Of a stretch of 64,000 bases of DNA, positions 12,241-19,132 are shown piece by piece. The stretch is from Gammaproteobacteria bacterium (GTDB lineage: Bacteria; Pseudomonadota; Gammaproteobacteria; Pseudomonadales; Azotimanducaceae). The notes under the pieces are model-generated. The model was not told where the DNA came from, made no database searches, and worked only from the letters and a program-made list of their open reading frames with translations. The translations under genes and the position numbers were made by a program. The stretch lies in NCBI GenBank assembly GCA_030425195.1, contig JAUIAV010000019.1, forward strand, positions 1 through 64,000, read 5' to 3'. Position 1 is the stretch's first letter; every line of letters begins with the position of its first letter.

Positions 12241-13959
12241 CTAGTGACCGGTGGTGACCCGGTTGCACTCTTTGAGACTGGTGACACCCTGCAGGACCTT
12301 CATCAGCCCCGACCGCCTGAGATCATCGAAGCCAAGTTCCTTGGCCTGGGCGGCAAGCTGCATGCTGTTACCGTCCTCCATGATAATACGCTGCATCTCA
12401 GGCGTAATTTTAACTACTTCATAGATTCCGACTCTGCCCTTATAGCCTTCCTTGCACTTGGAGCAACCCTTTGGCTGGAAGATCTCCGGATCCGAGGCCA
12501 GATCCTCTTCTGTAAAGCCTTCTGCCAGAAGCGTCTCTTTCGGCACGTCCATGGGCTCCTTGCAGCTCGGGCACAGGCGCCGTGCGAGACGCTGGGCAAT
12601 GATCAGATTCACACTGGTGGCCAGGTTGAACGCGGGCACACCCATATTTCTGAGACGGGTCAGGGTTTCCGCCGCGGAATTGGTGTGAAGCGTCGACAGC
12701 ACCATGTGACCGGTCTGGGAGGCCTTGATGGCGATCTCTGCCGTTTCCAGGTCCCGGATCTCACCGACCATGACCACATCCGGGTCCTGACGCAGGAAGG
12801 CCCGGAGCGCCGATGCGAAGTCGAGGCCCACCCGGTGGTTCACGTTCACCTGGTTGATGCCTTCGAGGTTGATCTCCACAGGGTCCTCTGCGGTGGCGAT
12901 GTTCCGTTCGTCGGTGTTGAGAATGTTCAGGCCGGTGTAGAGCGTCACGGTCTTACCGCTACCCGTGGGTCCGGTAACCAGGATCATGCCCTGAGGCTTG
13001 TGAATGGCCTCCATCAGCCTTTCCTGCTGAATCTCTTCGAAACCCAGCGCCTCGATCCCCATCTTGGCGCTGCCCGGATCCAGGATCCGCAGCACGATCT
13101 TCTCACCCCAGAGGGTCGGCAGCGTATTGACCCGGAAATCGATGGCCTTGGTCTTGGACAGCTTCATCTTGATACGGCCGTCCTGCGGCACCCGGCGTTC
13201 GGAGATGTCGAGCTCCGCCATGACTTTCAGGCGGGCGGCCAGCCGGGATCCCAGGTTCGCCGGCGGTGACGTGACCTCGTGAAGAACGCCGTCCGTCCGG
13301 AAGCGGACGCGATAGCTGCGCTCGTAGGGCTCGAAGTGAATGTCCGAAGAACCCCCTTTGATGGCATCCAGCAGCATCTTGTGAACGAAGCGGACGATGG
13401 GTGTGTCGTCGGTGCCCGAAGCGCCGTCATCATCCGGCTCGGCATCGTCATCGACGGCCTCGAGATCCAGATCCATGAGCTCGTCGTCTTCGAGATCGCC
13501 GAGACCATCGTCTTCCGCCGCGCTGAGATACTGCTCGATGATGGTGGTGAGCTTGTCGTCCTCCACCAGCACCGCTTCGGTGGATACGCCGGTGTGGAAC
13601 TTGATCTCGTCGAGGGCCTGCAGATTGGTCGGATCGGAGACCGCCACGAAAAGACGCACGCCGCGGCGCACGAGCGGCAGGGCGTGGTGCTGCCGGATCA
13701 GCTTTTCCTTCACCAGATCCCTGGGAATGGCTTCCAGATCGAATGCAGCCAGGTCCATGAAAGGCACGCCGAATTCCTCGGACGCACTGGCCGCAATGGT
13801 CCGGGCTTCCGCATGGCCGTTCTGAACGAGATAGCTGACGAACGGCACGCCTTTCTTGCGGGCTTCCTCGCTCGCATTGAGTGCCGTATCGGTGGGAATG
13901 ATGTTCTCTTCGACCAGGCGTCTTGCCAGACCGTTGAGGGGTACGGGTTCTGATGCCAT
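12241..13959 (-). CDS. pilB: Type IV pilus assembly ATPase PilB
   Basis: PilB is the hexameric ATPase that powers pilus extension. The 572-residue protein has an N-terminal MshEN-type domain (about residues 5-150), which binds c-di-GMP in several homologues, then an acidic linker, then the secretion ATPase core. Walker A (GPTGSGKTVTLY), an Asp box and the Walker B region (DPDVVMVGEIRDLETAE) are intact. The zinc-binding tetracysteine region is present (CPSCKEP and CSKCKEG). It heads the minus-strand pilB-pilC-pilD-coaE-yacG series and is divergent from pilA. Confidence 0.96.
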   Translation of the reverse strand: MASEPVPLNGLARRLVEENIIPTDTALNASEEARKKGVPFVSYLVQNGHAEARTIAASASEEFGVPFMDLAAFDLEAIPRDLVKEKLIRQHHALPLVRRGVRLFVAVSDPTNLQALDEIKFHTGVSTEAVLVEDDKLTTIIEQYLSAAEDDGLGDLEDDELMDLDLEAVDDDAEPDDDGASGTDDTPIVRFVHKMLLDAIKGGSSDIHFEPYERSYRVRFRTDGVLHEVTSPPANLGSRLAARLKVMAELDISERRVPQDGRIKMKLSKTKAIDFRVNTLPTLWGEKIVLRILDPGSAKMGIEALGFEEIQQERLMEAIHKPQGMILVTGPTGSGKTVTLYTGLNILNTDERNIATAEDPVEINLEGINQVNVNHRVGLDFASALRAFLRQDPDVVMVGEIRDLETAEIAIKASQTGHMVLSTLHTNSAAETLTRLRNMGVPAFNLATSVNLIIAQRLARRLCPSCKEPMDVPKETLLAEGFTEEDLASDPEIFQPKGCSKCKEGYKGRVGIYEVVKITPEMQRIIMEDGNSMQLAAQAKELGFDDLRRSGLMKVLQGVTSLKECNRVTTGH

Positions 13960-14524
13960 AAGGCGTGCAGTCCTTGTGCTGACCTTACCGGTTCACGAGG
14001 GCAAACCTTACAGTTGGCGACCTTGCCAAGTCTATTCGTAGATCACCCACTGCCCGATAAGCCCATCACAGTTTTGTCAGGGCTCTTTCTGCATGATGTC
14101 CGGCGTCAGAGGACTGCTGCCTTCCAGCGGGCCGTCGTTGACGACACAATGGAAGGATCAGCTTGCGTCTTCTTCGGAAGGTCCGCGCGACCCGATGCCC
14201 CGGGGAAGCTGCCGCAATCCGGCGGTTTCCCAGGAGCGCCCGATGACGGGCAGCGTCAGCATGTGACAGAAGTCAGCAGGCAGATGCGATCGAAAAGCAC
14301 CGGATCTGAGGCGATCTGAGCCAGCATGGTGTACGATTTCCTCCCGTACGAAAGCGCTAAGTTACTGACTTTAAATGGCTTCTGGAGGAAGCAAGAGCGT
14401 GCGAAGCCCAATCGAATCGAAGGTGGCACACGGATTGCACCCCTCTTCTGCGACTCGCGGCGAGCCTCGGCAGCCACGTTTTGACTAGAAGTTTTACACT
14501 GTGAATGACGGAGTAACGTTCAAA
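13960..14524. other. 565-bp divergent intergenic region between pilB and pilA
   Basis: This is the longest stretch without a credible gene. It holds the sigma-54 promoter of pilA at 14424-14439 and presumably the pilB promoter near 13960-14040. TGTCA-like pieces around 14070 and 14265 (GTGACAGAAGTCA) could be activator (PilR) sites, but I cannot confirm them. Short reading frames in it have no recognisable features. Confidence 0.6.
14424..14439 (+). promoter_or_regulatory. Sigma-54 promoter of pilA
   Basis: TGGCAC-N5-TTGCA matches the -24/-12 consensus of RpoN promoters at every conserved position, including the invariant GG and GC. It lies 86 bp upstream of the pilA ATG, leaving room for a leader of about 75 nt. 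RpoN together with the PilSR two-component system controls pilA in pseudomonads; the regulator pair is not in this window. Confidence 0.88.
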
Positions 14525-14998
14525 ATGAAAAACACGATTCAGAAGGGTTTCACCCTGATCGAACTGATGATCGTGGTAGCCATCATCGGTATTCTCGCCG
14601 CTGTGGCGCTGCCCGCGTATCAGGACTACATCCGAAACGCCAACATGGCGAAGGTGCAGAGCCACTATGACGAGGCTGGCCGCTATGTTCAGAACGAGTT
14701 CCGGCGCGTTAACGCCCGGATCGTGATGAATCTGCCGGTTAACGTTGCGGAGCACTCCCTGGCCGCTGCTGATCTGATCAACCGCCTGCAGCTGAGCGGT
14801 GGTGTAGCGCCGAATGGTGGTGTTGCGTACGTAGCAGGTGGAGCCGTCGACGCTGACGGTCAGGTTGGTGTAGCGGTAACTGGCGGTGCTCTCGCTGCTG
14901 GTGTACCGGATGCGGCTTTCCAGGTCACGGTTGACCGGCCTGCATACCTCGAGCTGGCTGACGGGGAAACGACCGTCGTCAACTGGGCTGAGATGTAG
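14525..14998 (+). CDS. pilA: Type IV major pilin PilA
   Basis: The structural subunit of the type IV pilus. The class III leader is MKNTIQKG with PilD cleavage before Phe9 (G/FTLIE), followed by the hydrophobic alpha1 helix and the conserved Glu5 of the mature protein. The ATG at 14525 is used because it gives an 8-residue leader; an upstream GTG in frame would lengthen it. The mature part is small (about 149 residues), rich in Gly, Ala and Val, and contains no cysteine, so the usual C-terminal disulfide loop is missing. It is expressed from its own sigma-54 promoter and followed by a strong terminator. Confidence 0.93.
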   Translation: MKNTIQKGFTLIELMIVVAIIGILAAVALPAYQDYIRNANMAKVQSHYDEAGRYVQNEFRRVNARIVMNLPVNVAEHSLAAADLINRLQLSGGVAPNGGVAYVAGGAVDADGQVGVAVTGGALAAGVPDAAFQVTVDRPAYLELADGETTVVNWAEM

Positions 14999-15030
14999 TC
15001 GACTAGACTCGATAACTATCGGTCGGACTA

Positions 15031-15053
15031 AGGGGGGCTTCGGCCCCCCTTTT
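15031..15053 (+). terminator. Rho-independent terminator after pilA
   Basis: A perfect 8-bp GC-rich stem (AGGGGGGC / GCCCCCCT) closed by a TTCG tetraloop and followed by TTT. It lies 33 bp after the pilA stop and separates pilA from the second pilin gene. Confidence 0.93.
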
Positions 15054-15079
15054 ACATTGTATAGAGGAGTTTCCAGACA

Positions 15080-15454
15080 GTGACACGATCAGCCATCCAA
15101 GGATTCACTCTCGTCGAGCTCATGATCGTCGTAGCCGTGCTGGCCATCATTACGGCGATTGCGATGCCGGCCTATAACGGCTATGTGCAGACCTCCCGGG
15201 AAGCTGTGTTGATGAATAACATCAGCACGATCGAGGTTTTTCAGGAAGATTTCCGTCTGCGCACAGGCAACTACTTCGTTGGCCCCGGCAATCTGGCGGC
15301 AATCACCGCCGCGATCGACTGGGAGCCGGAAGGCGACGAGCCGGGTACGACCTATACCATCGCCGACGGTGGCGCCGGTACCTATGAGGTCACGGCGACC
15401 AGTCCGCAAGGCACTTCGGTCTGTCTGAGTCTGCCGGACGGCGTACGCTGCTGA
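15080..15454 (+). CDS. Second type IV pilin (PilE/PilA-like)
   Basis: A 124-residue prepilin with leader MTRSAIQG, cleavage before Phe9 (G/FTLVE) and a standard alpha1 helix. The C-terminal region has two cysteines (SVCLSL and GVRC) that could form the disulfide loop absent from the neighbouring PilA. Translation starts at GTG 15080, preceded by AGAGGAG. It lies downstream of the pilA terminator, so expression is either by read-through or from its own promoter. It resembles minor pilins of the PilE type or a divergent paralogue of PilA; sequence alone does not decide. Confidence 0.85.
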   Translation: MTRSAIQGFTLVELMIVVAVLAIITAIAMPAYNGYVQTSREAVLMNNISTIEVFQEDFRLRTGNYFVGPGNLAAITAAIDWEPEGDEPGTTYTIADGGAGTYEVTATSPQGTSVCLSLPDGVRC

Positions 15455-15465
15455 TATTTCCCGTC

Positions 15466-15494
15466 TTTCCTGGATAGGCAAAAATCGCTATTCT
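15466..15494 (+). promoter_or_regulatory. Putative tRNA-Thr promoter
   Basis: TATTCT at 15489-15494 is a fair -10 box and is followed by the GC-rich discriminator GCGCCCCG typical of stable-RNA promoters. The -35 match (TTTCCT, 17 bp upstream) is weak. Confidence 0.4.
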
Positions 15495-15515
15495 GCGCCC
15501 CGCTGAACAGGTCAG

Positions 15516-15595
<80 letters not shown>

Positions 15596-15640
15596 CCCTG
15601 CTCTTCTACGTGATAGTGACCGCTAACCAAAAAATGCCTT

Positions 15641-15659
15641 GGGTAACAAAGAGGGTAAC
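15641..15659. promoter_or_regulatory. Candidate integrase arm sites, left end
   Basis: Two direct copies of GGGTAAC (15641-15647 and 15653-15659) at 12-bp spacing, about 50 bp inside the left junction. The same heptamer occurs twice at the right end (25860-25885), which suggests arm-type integrase or excisionase binding sites. Confidence 0.5.
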
Positions 15660-15742
15660 GCGTCGCTGCATCTTTACGGCCAGCCATCAGTCCCACACCA
15701 GGACGGAACAATCGGCGTAGCCAGCGTCCGCTTCCGACCCAA

Positions 15743-15809
15743 TGTATGGACGCCTCCCGCCTAGCATCGCTAGGTTGATGTCACCACAACACCGGGAGGA
15801 GTCCATACA
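15743..15809 (+). promoter_or_regulatory. Hairpin occluding the transposase start
   Basis: Arms TGTATGGACGCCTCCCG (15743-15759) and CGGGAGGAGTCCATACA (15793-15809) pair at 16 of 17 positions, with a nested stem CCTAGC/GCTAGG (15760-15774). The right arm contains the ribosome site GGGAGGAG and reaches the first base of the ATG, so an RNA reading in from outside would hide the start. The same structure could be part of the element's left end. Confidence 0.75.
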
Positions 15810-16834
15810 TGGCACAGTTAAATACAGTCGGGGTCGATTTGGCAAAGAGCGTGATTCAGGTGTCAGTTGTCACGCCGGCGGGGAAGGAGCGGGCCAACAA
15901 ATCATTGACTCGTAAGCAGTTCGGCGAGTTTCTCGCCACCCAGAAGCCTTCGCTGATGGCGTTTGAAGCGTGTGCGTCAGCCCACCACTGGGCTAGAACA
16001 GCGAAATCCCATGGACATGAAGTTCGGTTGCTTCCGGCCATCTCAGTGTCGCCATTTCGGCAAGGTCACAAGACCGATCAGAACGATGCGCTGGCCGTTG
16101 CGGAAGCAGCTGGGCGGCCGAACCTCAAGGAAGCACCACTAAAGAACCTGGAACAGCAAGCGCTGCAGGCGATACAACGTTCGCGGGAGATGTTGATCCG
16201 AGATCGGACGGCGATCTCGAACCACATCCGAGGTCTGCTGCTGGAGTTTGGTATTGCGATCCCAAAAGGCTTCTATCAGCTGCATCGCCACGTTCCCGAG
16301 ATTCTCGAGGATGCTGAGAACGGGGTCCCGCACAACTTTCGACCGGCGCTGCACCTGATGCATCGTCGGCTGCTTGAGATCAAACAGGATATCGATGTGC
16401 TCACCGATCAGATCGAAGGACTGGTGAAGGCGCATGAACCGTGCAGGCGCTTGCTGGACATTGAGGGGGTCGGCCCGATCAGCGCGGTGCTGCTCTATGC
16501 GACCCTGGGCTCGGGTGAAGCCTTCTCCAGCGGCCGGGAGTTCTCAGCGTATCTGGGACTGACTCCGAAGCAATACAGCAGCGGTGGAAAAACTAACCTG
16601 GTTGGGATCAGTCGGTACGTGGCGAACAAACGCTTGAGAGCGGTGCTGATCCAGGGGGCGAGAGCCTACATCAACAAAGTGAAGGAGCCGAAGAGCAAGA
16701 AAGACAAGTGGCTGATGGCGCTGGTTGATCGTGCCGGGTACGGCAAGGCGTCAGTTGCCTTGGCGAACAAGAACGTGAGAACAGCGTGGGCGATGCTCAC
16801 GCAGGGAACAGAATACCGAGTAGAGGCTGCCTAG
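15809..16834 (+). CDS. IS110-family DEDD transposase/recombinase
   Basis: A 341-residue recombinase of the IS110 family, which moves its element using an RNA guide made from the element's own flank. The N-terminal RuvC-like DEDD domain is visible (VGVDLAKSVIQVSVV with the first Asp, FEACASAHHW with Glu, and KTDQNDALAVAEA with the last Asp pair). The C-terminal Transposase_20 domain has the conserved segment IEGVGPISAVLL and the serine-containing region SGREFSAYLGLTPKQYSSGG. Length is complete and no frameshift is seen, so the enzyme may be active. The ribosome site is inside a hairpin. Confidence 0.93.
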   Translation: MAQLNTVGVDLAKSVIQVSVVTPAGKERANKSLTRKQFGEFLATQKPSLMAFEACASAHHWARTAKSHGHEVRLLPAISVSPFRQGHKTDQNDALAVAEAAGRPNLKEAPLKNLEQQALQAIQRSREMLIRDRTAISNHIRGLLLEFGIAIPKGFYQLHRHVPEILEDAENGVPHNFRPALHLMHRRLLEIKQDIDVLTDQIEGLVKAHEPCRRLLDIEGVGPISAVLLYATLGSGEAFSSGREFSAYLGLTPKQYSSGGKTNLVGISRYVANKRLRAVLIQGARAYINKVKEPKSKKDKWLMALVDRAGYGKASVALANKNVRTAWAMLTQGTEYRVEAA

Positions 16835-17118
16835 GCAGTCTGGTAACCGAGTTCAGCAAACAGACCTTAGTTCAGATGAAGATATCGACCCTGGAGTAAC
16901 CTGCTCTGATTTGAGGACTTAGAGTTCAGCGACCCTAAGAGGATCTGGGGTGCGTATACATTGTGGGCTCGGAGATAGCGTCTCCATCAAGAAGCCGAAC
17001 ATACTTACGCGTCTTATTCTGAACAGAGAGACCCTGTTTGCCGAACAGGGAGGCGTCCACATACATTTCGGACATTTCATCACTGAAGTCGGGCACTTAG
17101 ATCGGCTACCTTTTACCG

Positions 17119-17442
17119 ATGGCCATCGCAATGATCATCCTGTTCCCGCTGATGTGCGCTTTGGGAGTAGCGTCTGTGATTTCCCGCCGTGGATTGAAGA
17201 AATCGTTAGAGCAAAAACGTCCGGAGACATACCTGGGACTGAACCTTGGTGCGCCTGGTGTTGATCGCACTCCTCGCGGCGATTTGTCCATTGCGGCATA
17301 CATCCTTAGAAAGTCCGAGTGGCCTGACTTCGATGACTCGGAGCTGCTTCGAGTTCACAATCGTACTCGCGTGATCGACCTCGCTTACTACGTTGTATTC
17401 ACGATGCTCATCGCAGCGAGTCTGGGTTTCTTCCTGCTGTGA
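17119..17442 (+). CDS. Small predicted membrane protein, unknown
   Basis: I do not recognise this 107-residue protein. It has two predicted membrane spans, one at each end (residues 2-20 and about 88-107), separated by a hydrophilic loop containing a LRKSEWPDFDD stretch. It lies 23 bp upstream of the next small gene on the same strand and downstream of the IS110 element. An overlapping reading frame beginning at 16950 is less convincing. It could be an orphan cargo gene of the island. Confidence 0.5.
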   Translation: MAIAMIILFPLMCALGVASVISRRGLKKSLEQKRPETYLGLNLGAPGVDRTPRGDLSIAAYILRKSEWPDFDDSELLRVHNRTRVIDLAYYVVFTMLIAASLGFFLL

Positions 17443-17464
17443 CTGTTACCGACCAGGGGATTAG

Positions 17465-17782
17465 GTGAAGGAAAAATTCTGGCAAGCAGTTGAAGAAGAG
17501 ATAGATAGGCAACTGTTGGCGATCCAGCAAAAATCTGTCAGCGACATCGTCGCTCTTTCCCAAACTGAGGCGCATGATCTTGGCGAGTGCCGCGTGGCTG
17601 GCAGACAGGTAGTGCTTACGCTTTTTCCATACAACCAAGCGGGAACAGTGCTCATCATTGTGCAAGCTAGCGTCAAAGCCGCACTCGGCCTTGCGCATCG
17701 CTCAATCGAGAGAGGTATCGTCGTGTCGGCAGACGGTGCAGTCCGGGACGCTACAGAAGAAGAAGTAATTGATGCTTCTTAA
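17465..17782 (+). CDS. Small cytoplasmic protein, unknown
   Basis: A 105-residue protein of unrecognised family. The N-terminal half is helical and acidic (MKEKFWQAVEEEIDRQLLA), the middle has a beta-rich core (GRQVVLTLFPYNQAGTVLII) and the end is Glu/Asp-rich. It starts at GTG and has AGGGG upstream. It follows the small membrane protein gene closely, so they may form a pair. A copy of a dispersed repeat (see 17791-17814) begins 8 bp after its stop. Confidence 0.5.
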   Translation: MKEKFWQAVEEEIDRQLLAIQQKSVSDIVALSQTEAHDLGECRVAGRQVVLTLFPYNQAGTVLIIVQASVKAALGLAHRSIERGIVVSADGAVRDATEEEVIDAS

Positions 17783-17790
17783 CCGCCGTG

Positions 17791-17814
17791 CAATGTCTGT
17801 TCCTGGCCGAAAGC
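17791..17814. repeat. Dispersed repeat, copy 1
   Basis: The 24-bp segment beginning CAATGTCTGTTCCTGGCC is nearly identical (22 of 24) to 18585-18608. Both copies sit just past a gene stop, and together they bracket the Xre gene at 17940. It contains a partial palindrome around TGGCCGAAAGC. Confidence 0.65.
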
Positions 17815-17939
17815 TGCCGCCGGTTTTCGAACCAAAACAGTCGCTGGCGGGAAACTGGCGTGTGGTAGGCGGCGAACTGCCATGGACATCGATCAACGGT
17901 AGCTAGATCCTGCCAACTAAGCCGGAAGGGAGGTGAGCT

Positions 17940-18566
17940 ATGCAAATTGATCAACATCAAGTTCGCTCTGAGCGTGAGCGACGTGCCTGGAGCCAAGAGC
18001 ACTTGGCTCAAGCGGCAGGATTAGGACTTAGGACTATCCAACGCATAGAGTCTGGTGGACACGCTTCGTTCGAATCCGCTCTAGCCATTGCATCTGCGCT
18101 TGAAGTATCAGTCGATGAATTAGCCGCCAAAGGAGCTCGTCGAGAACAACAGGTGTCCCGCAAGCGAATAGGCTTAGGTTTCGCGATGGCGACTGGTCTG
18201 GTAGCCGCGGTGTTCGTCGCCCGATTTGCCCTGGCCGAGCAATATCAAGTCGATCTCGGAGTGAACGTCAATGGCGGTGATCAGGACAAACGAGCGCTCA
18301 TCATAGATGAGGGAGAGCAAGCTACTCTCCAATTCGACGGGCAGTTGAAAACTGTAATCGAGCCAAGCGTGGTGGATGTGAATGGTCGCGAGAAGGTGTC
18401 TGTTTCACTGAAAATCTACGAGCGCGACGAAAGCGGCAACTATGCTCTGCTTCAATCCCCCGATTTAGTGCATGAGGATGGAGGTCGCTGGGAAATCAAG
18501 ATATCTGGAACGCCATTAGGGAAGTCATATCGACTCGTTGTGGAATCCCGCAAGCTGTCTAGCTGA
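17940..18566 (+). CDS. Xre-type HTH protein with membrane anchor
   Basis: A 208-residue protein with an N-terminal Cro/C1-type helix-turn-helix (about residues 7-62; RAWSQEHLAQAAGLGLRTIQ is the HTH core), one membrane span at 76-98 and a C-terminal domain of mostly beta character that should lie outside the cytoplasm. This layout suggests a membrane-bound regulator that senses something in the periplasm, but the target is unknown. A strong ribosome site (GGGAGGTGAG) precedes the ATG. It lies between two copies of a dispersed repeat and converges with the PIN-like gene. Confidence 0.75.
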   Translation: MQIDQHQVRSERERRAWSQEHLAQAAGLGLRTIQRIESGGHASFESALAIASALEVSVDELAAKGARREQQVSRKRIGLGFAMATGLVAAVFVARFALAEQYQVDLGVNVNGGDQDKRALIIDEGEQATLQFDGQLKTVIEPSVVDVNGREKVSVSLKIYERDESGNYALLQSPDLVHEDGGRWEIKISGTPLGKSYRLVVESRKLSS

Positions 18567-18584
18567 GTAGTTTTGAAAGAATCG

Positions 18585-18608
18585 CAACGTCCGTTCCTGG
18601 CCGAAAGC
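18585..18608. repeat. Dispersed repeat, copy 2
   Basis: Second copy of the 24-bp repeat (beginning CAACGTCCGTTCCTGGCC), in the short gap between the convergent Xre gene and the PIN-like gene. See copy 1 at 17791-17814. Confidence 0.65.
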
Positions 18609-18614
18609 GGTCAC

Positions 18615-19115
18615 CTATGTACGCCAACCCGTACCAAACTCCAAAATGTGGCCAAGCTGGAAAGCGCTGATATTTCTAACGCCAAACTGATTGCACACAT
18701 CCGGAACATGTCTGTTTGCGCGCAAACGCTTGGGTCTCGAAGCTTCCGTCGTAACGACAATTCGATTGCCTTGATCTGCCAGAGCGTACGCGATTAGAAA
18801 CGGGTCGCGCCCGATCTTCTCGATCTCAATATCGGTCAGATCGTCGGCGTATCCTTCCTCTGTTACCCTCCGAACAAGATCAATATCAACCTCTTCGTCT
18901 ATCCTCAGCGCGGATTCGGTCGCCTTATCTCTCGTCCAGGCGGCAAGAACGTCTTTTTTGCCGAGTTTGACCTCCTCATAAATCTCGACCGGAATTTTGA
19001 TGTTTCCGTGCTCACCGTGGTGGATCAGCCAGTCCCAATACTCAGGTACGCGCTCTATCGGATAGTAGTCGCGATTAGCATCGATGAGGACATTGGCATC
19101 TAGGAGATAGATCAG
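18615..19115 (-). CDS. PIN-like (DUF4411-type) protein, non-canonical CTG start
   Basis: A 166-codon open frame not delimited by any ATG, GTG or TTG. Read from CTG 19115 it begins (L)IYLLDANVLIDANRDYY, which matches the start of DUF4411 PIN-like proteins (MIYLLDANV...). PIN acidic residues are present: D6 in LLDANVL, E44/E47 in VEIYEEVK, and D104 in GRDPFLIAYA. A GGGAG ribosome site lies 8 nt upstream of the CTG. The previous in-frame stop is 2 codons earlier, so the start is boxed in. It begins 17 bp after the ImmA/IrrE gene, the common partner of DUF4411 genes. The start could be true CTG initiation or a decayed ATG. Its activity, presumably RNase, is inferred. Confidence 0.8.
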   Translation of the reverse strand: MIYLLDANVLIDANRDYYPIERVPEYWDWLIHHGEHGNIKIPVEIYEEVKLGKKDVLAAWTRDKATESALRIDEEVDIDLVRRVTEEGYADDLTDIEIEKIGRDPFLIAYALADQGNRIVVTTEASRPKRLRANRHVPDVCNQFGVRNISAFQLGHILEFGTGWRT

Positions 19116-19132
19116 CGTTCAATCTCCCAACT

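Larger units (their letters stand above)
15739..16967 (+). mobile_element. IS110-family insertion sequence (ends tentative)
   Basis: The element is defined by the DEDD transposase at 15809-16834. Termini are uncertain, as is usual for IS110 elements that lack clear terminal inverted repeats. A weak subterminal inverted match (CCCAATGTATGGACGCCTCCC-like at 15739-15759 against 16947-16967, with gaps) suggests a 1.2-kb element. Non-coding flanks of about 70 bp upstream and 110 bp downstream of the gene could hold the bridge RNA known from this family. The downstream flank contains three AGTTCAG repeats (16850, 16869, 16923). Confidence 0.55.

Noticed and set aside
16950..17264. 104-codon plus-strand frame overlapping the small membrane protein gene
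   Set aside because: It overlaps in another frame, lacks a good ribosome site and has no recognisable features; the frame from 17119 encodes plausible membrane spans.
17783..18608. Possible integron-type gene cassette bounded by attC sites around the Xre gene
   Set aside because: The bracketing repeats lack the RYYYAAC/GTTRRRY ends and the paired R/L boxes of attC sites, and no integron integrase is present.
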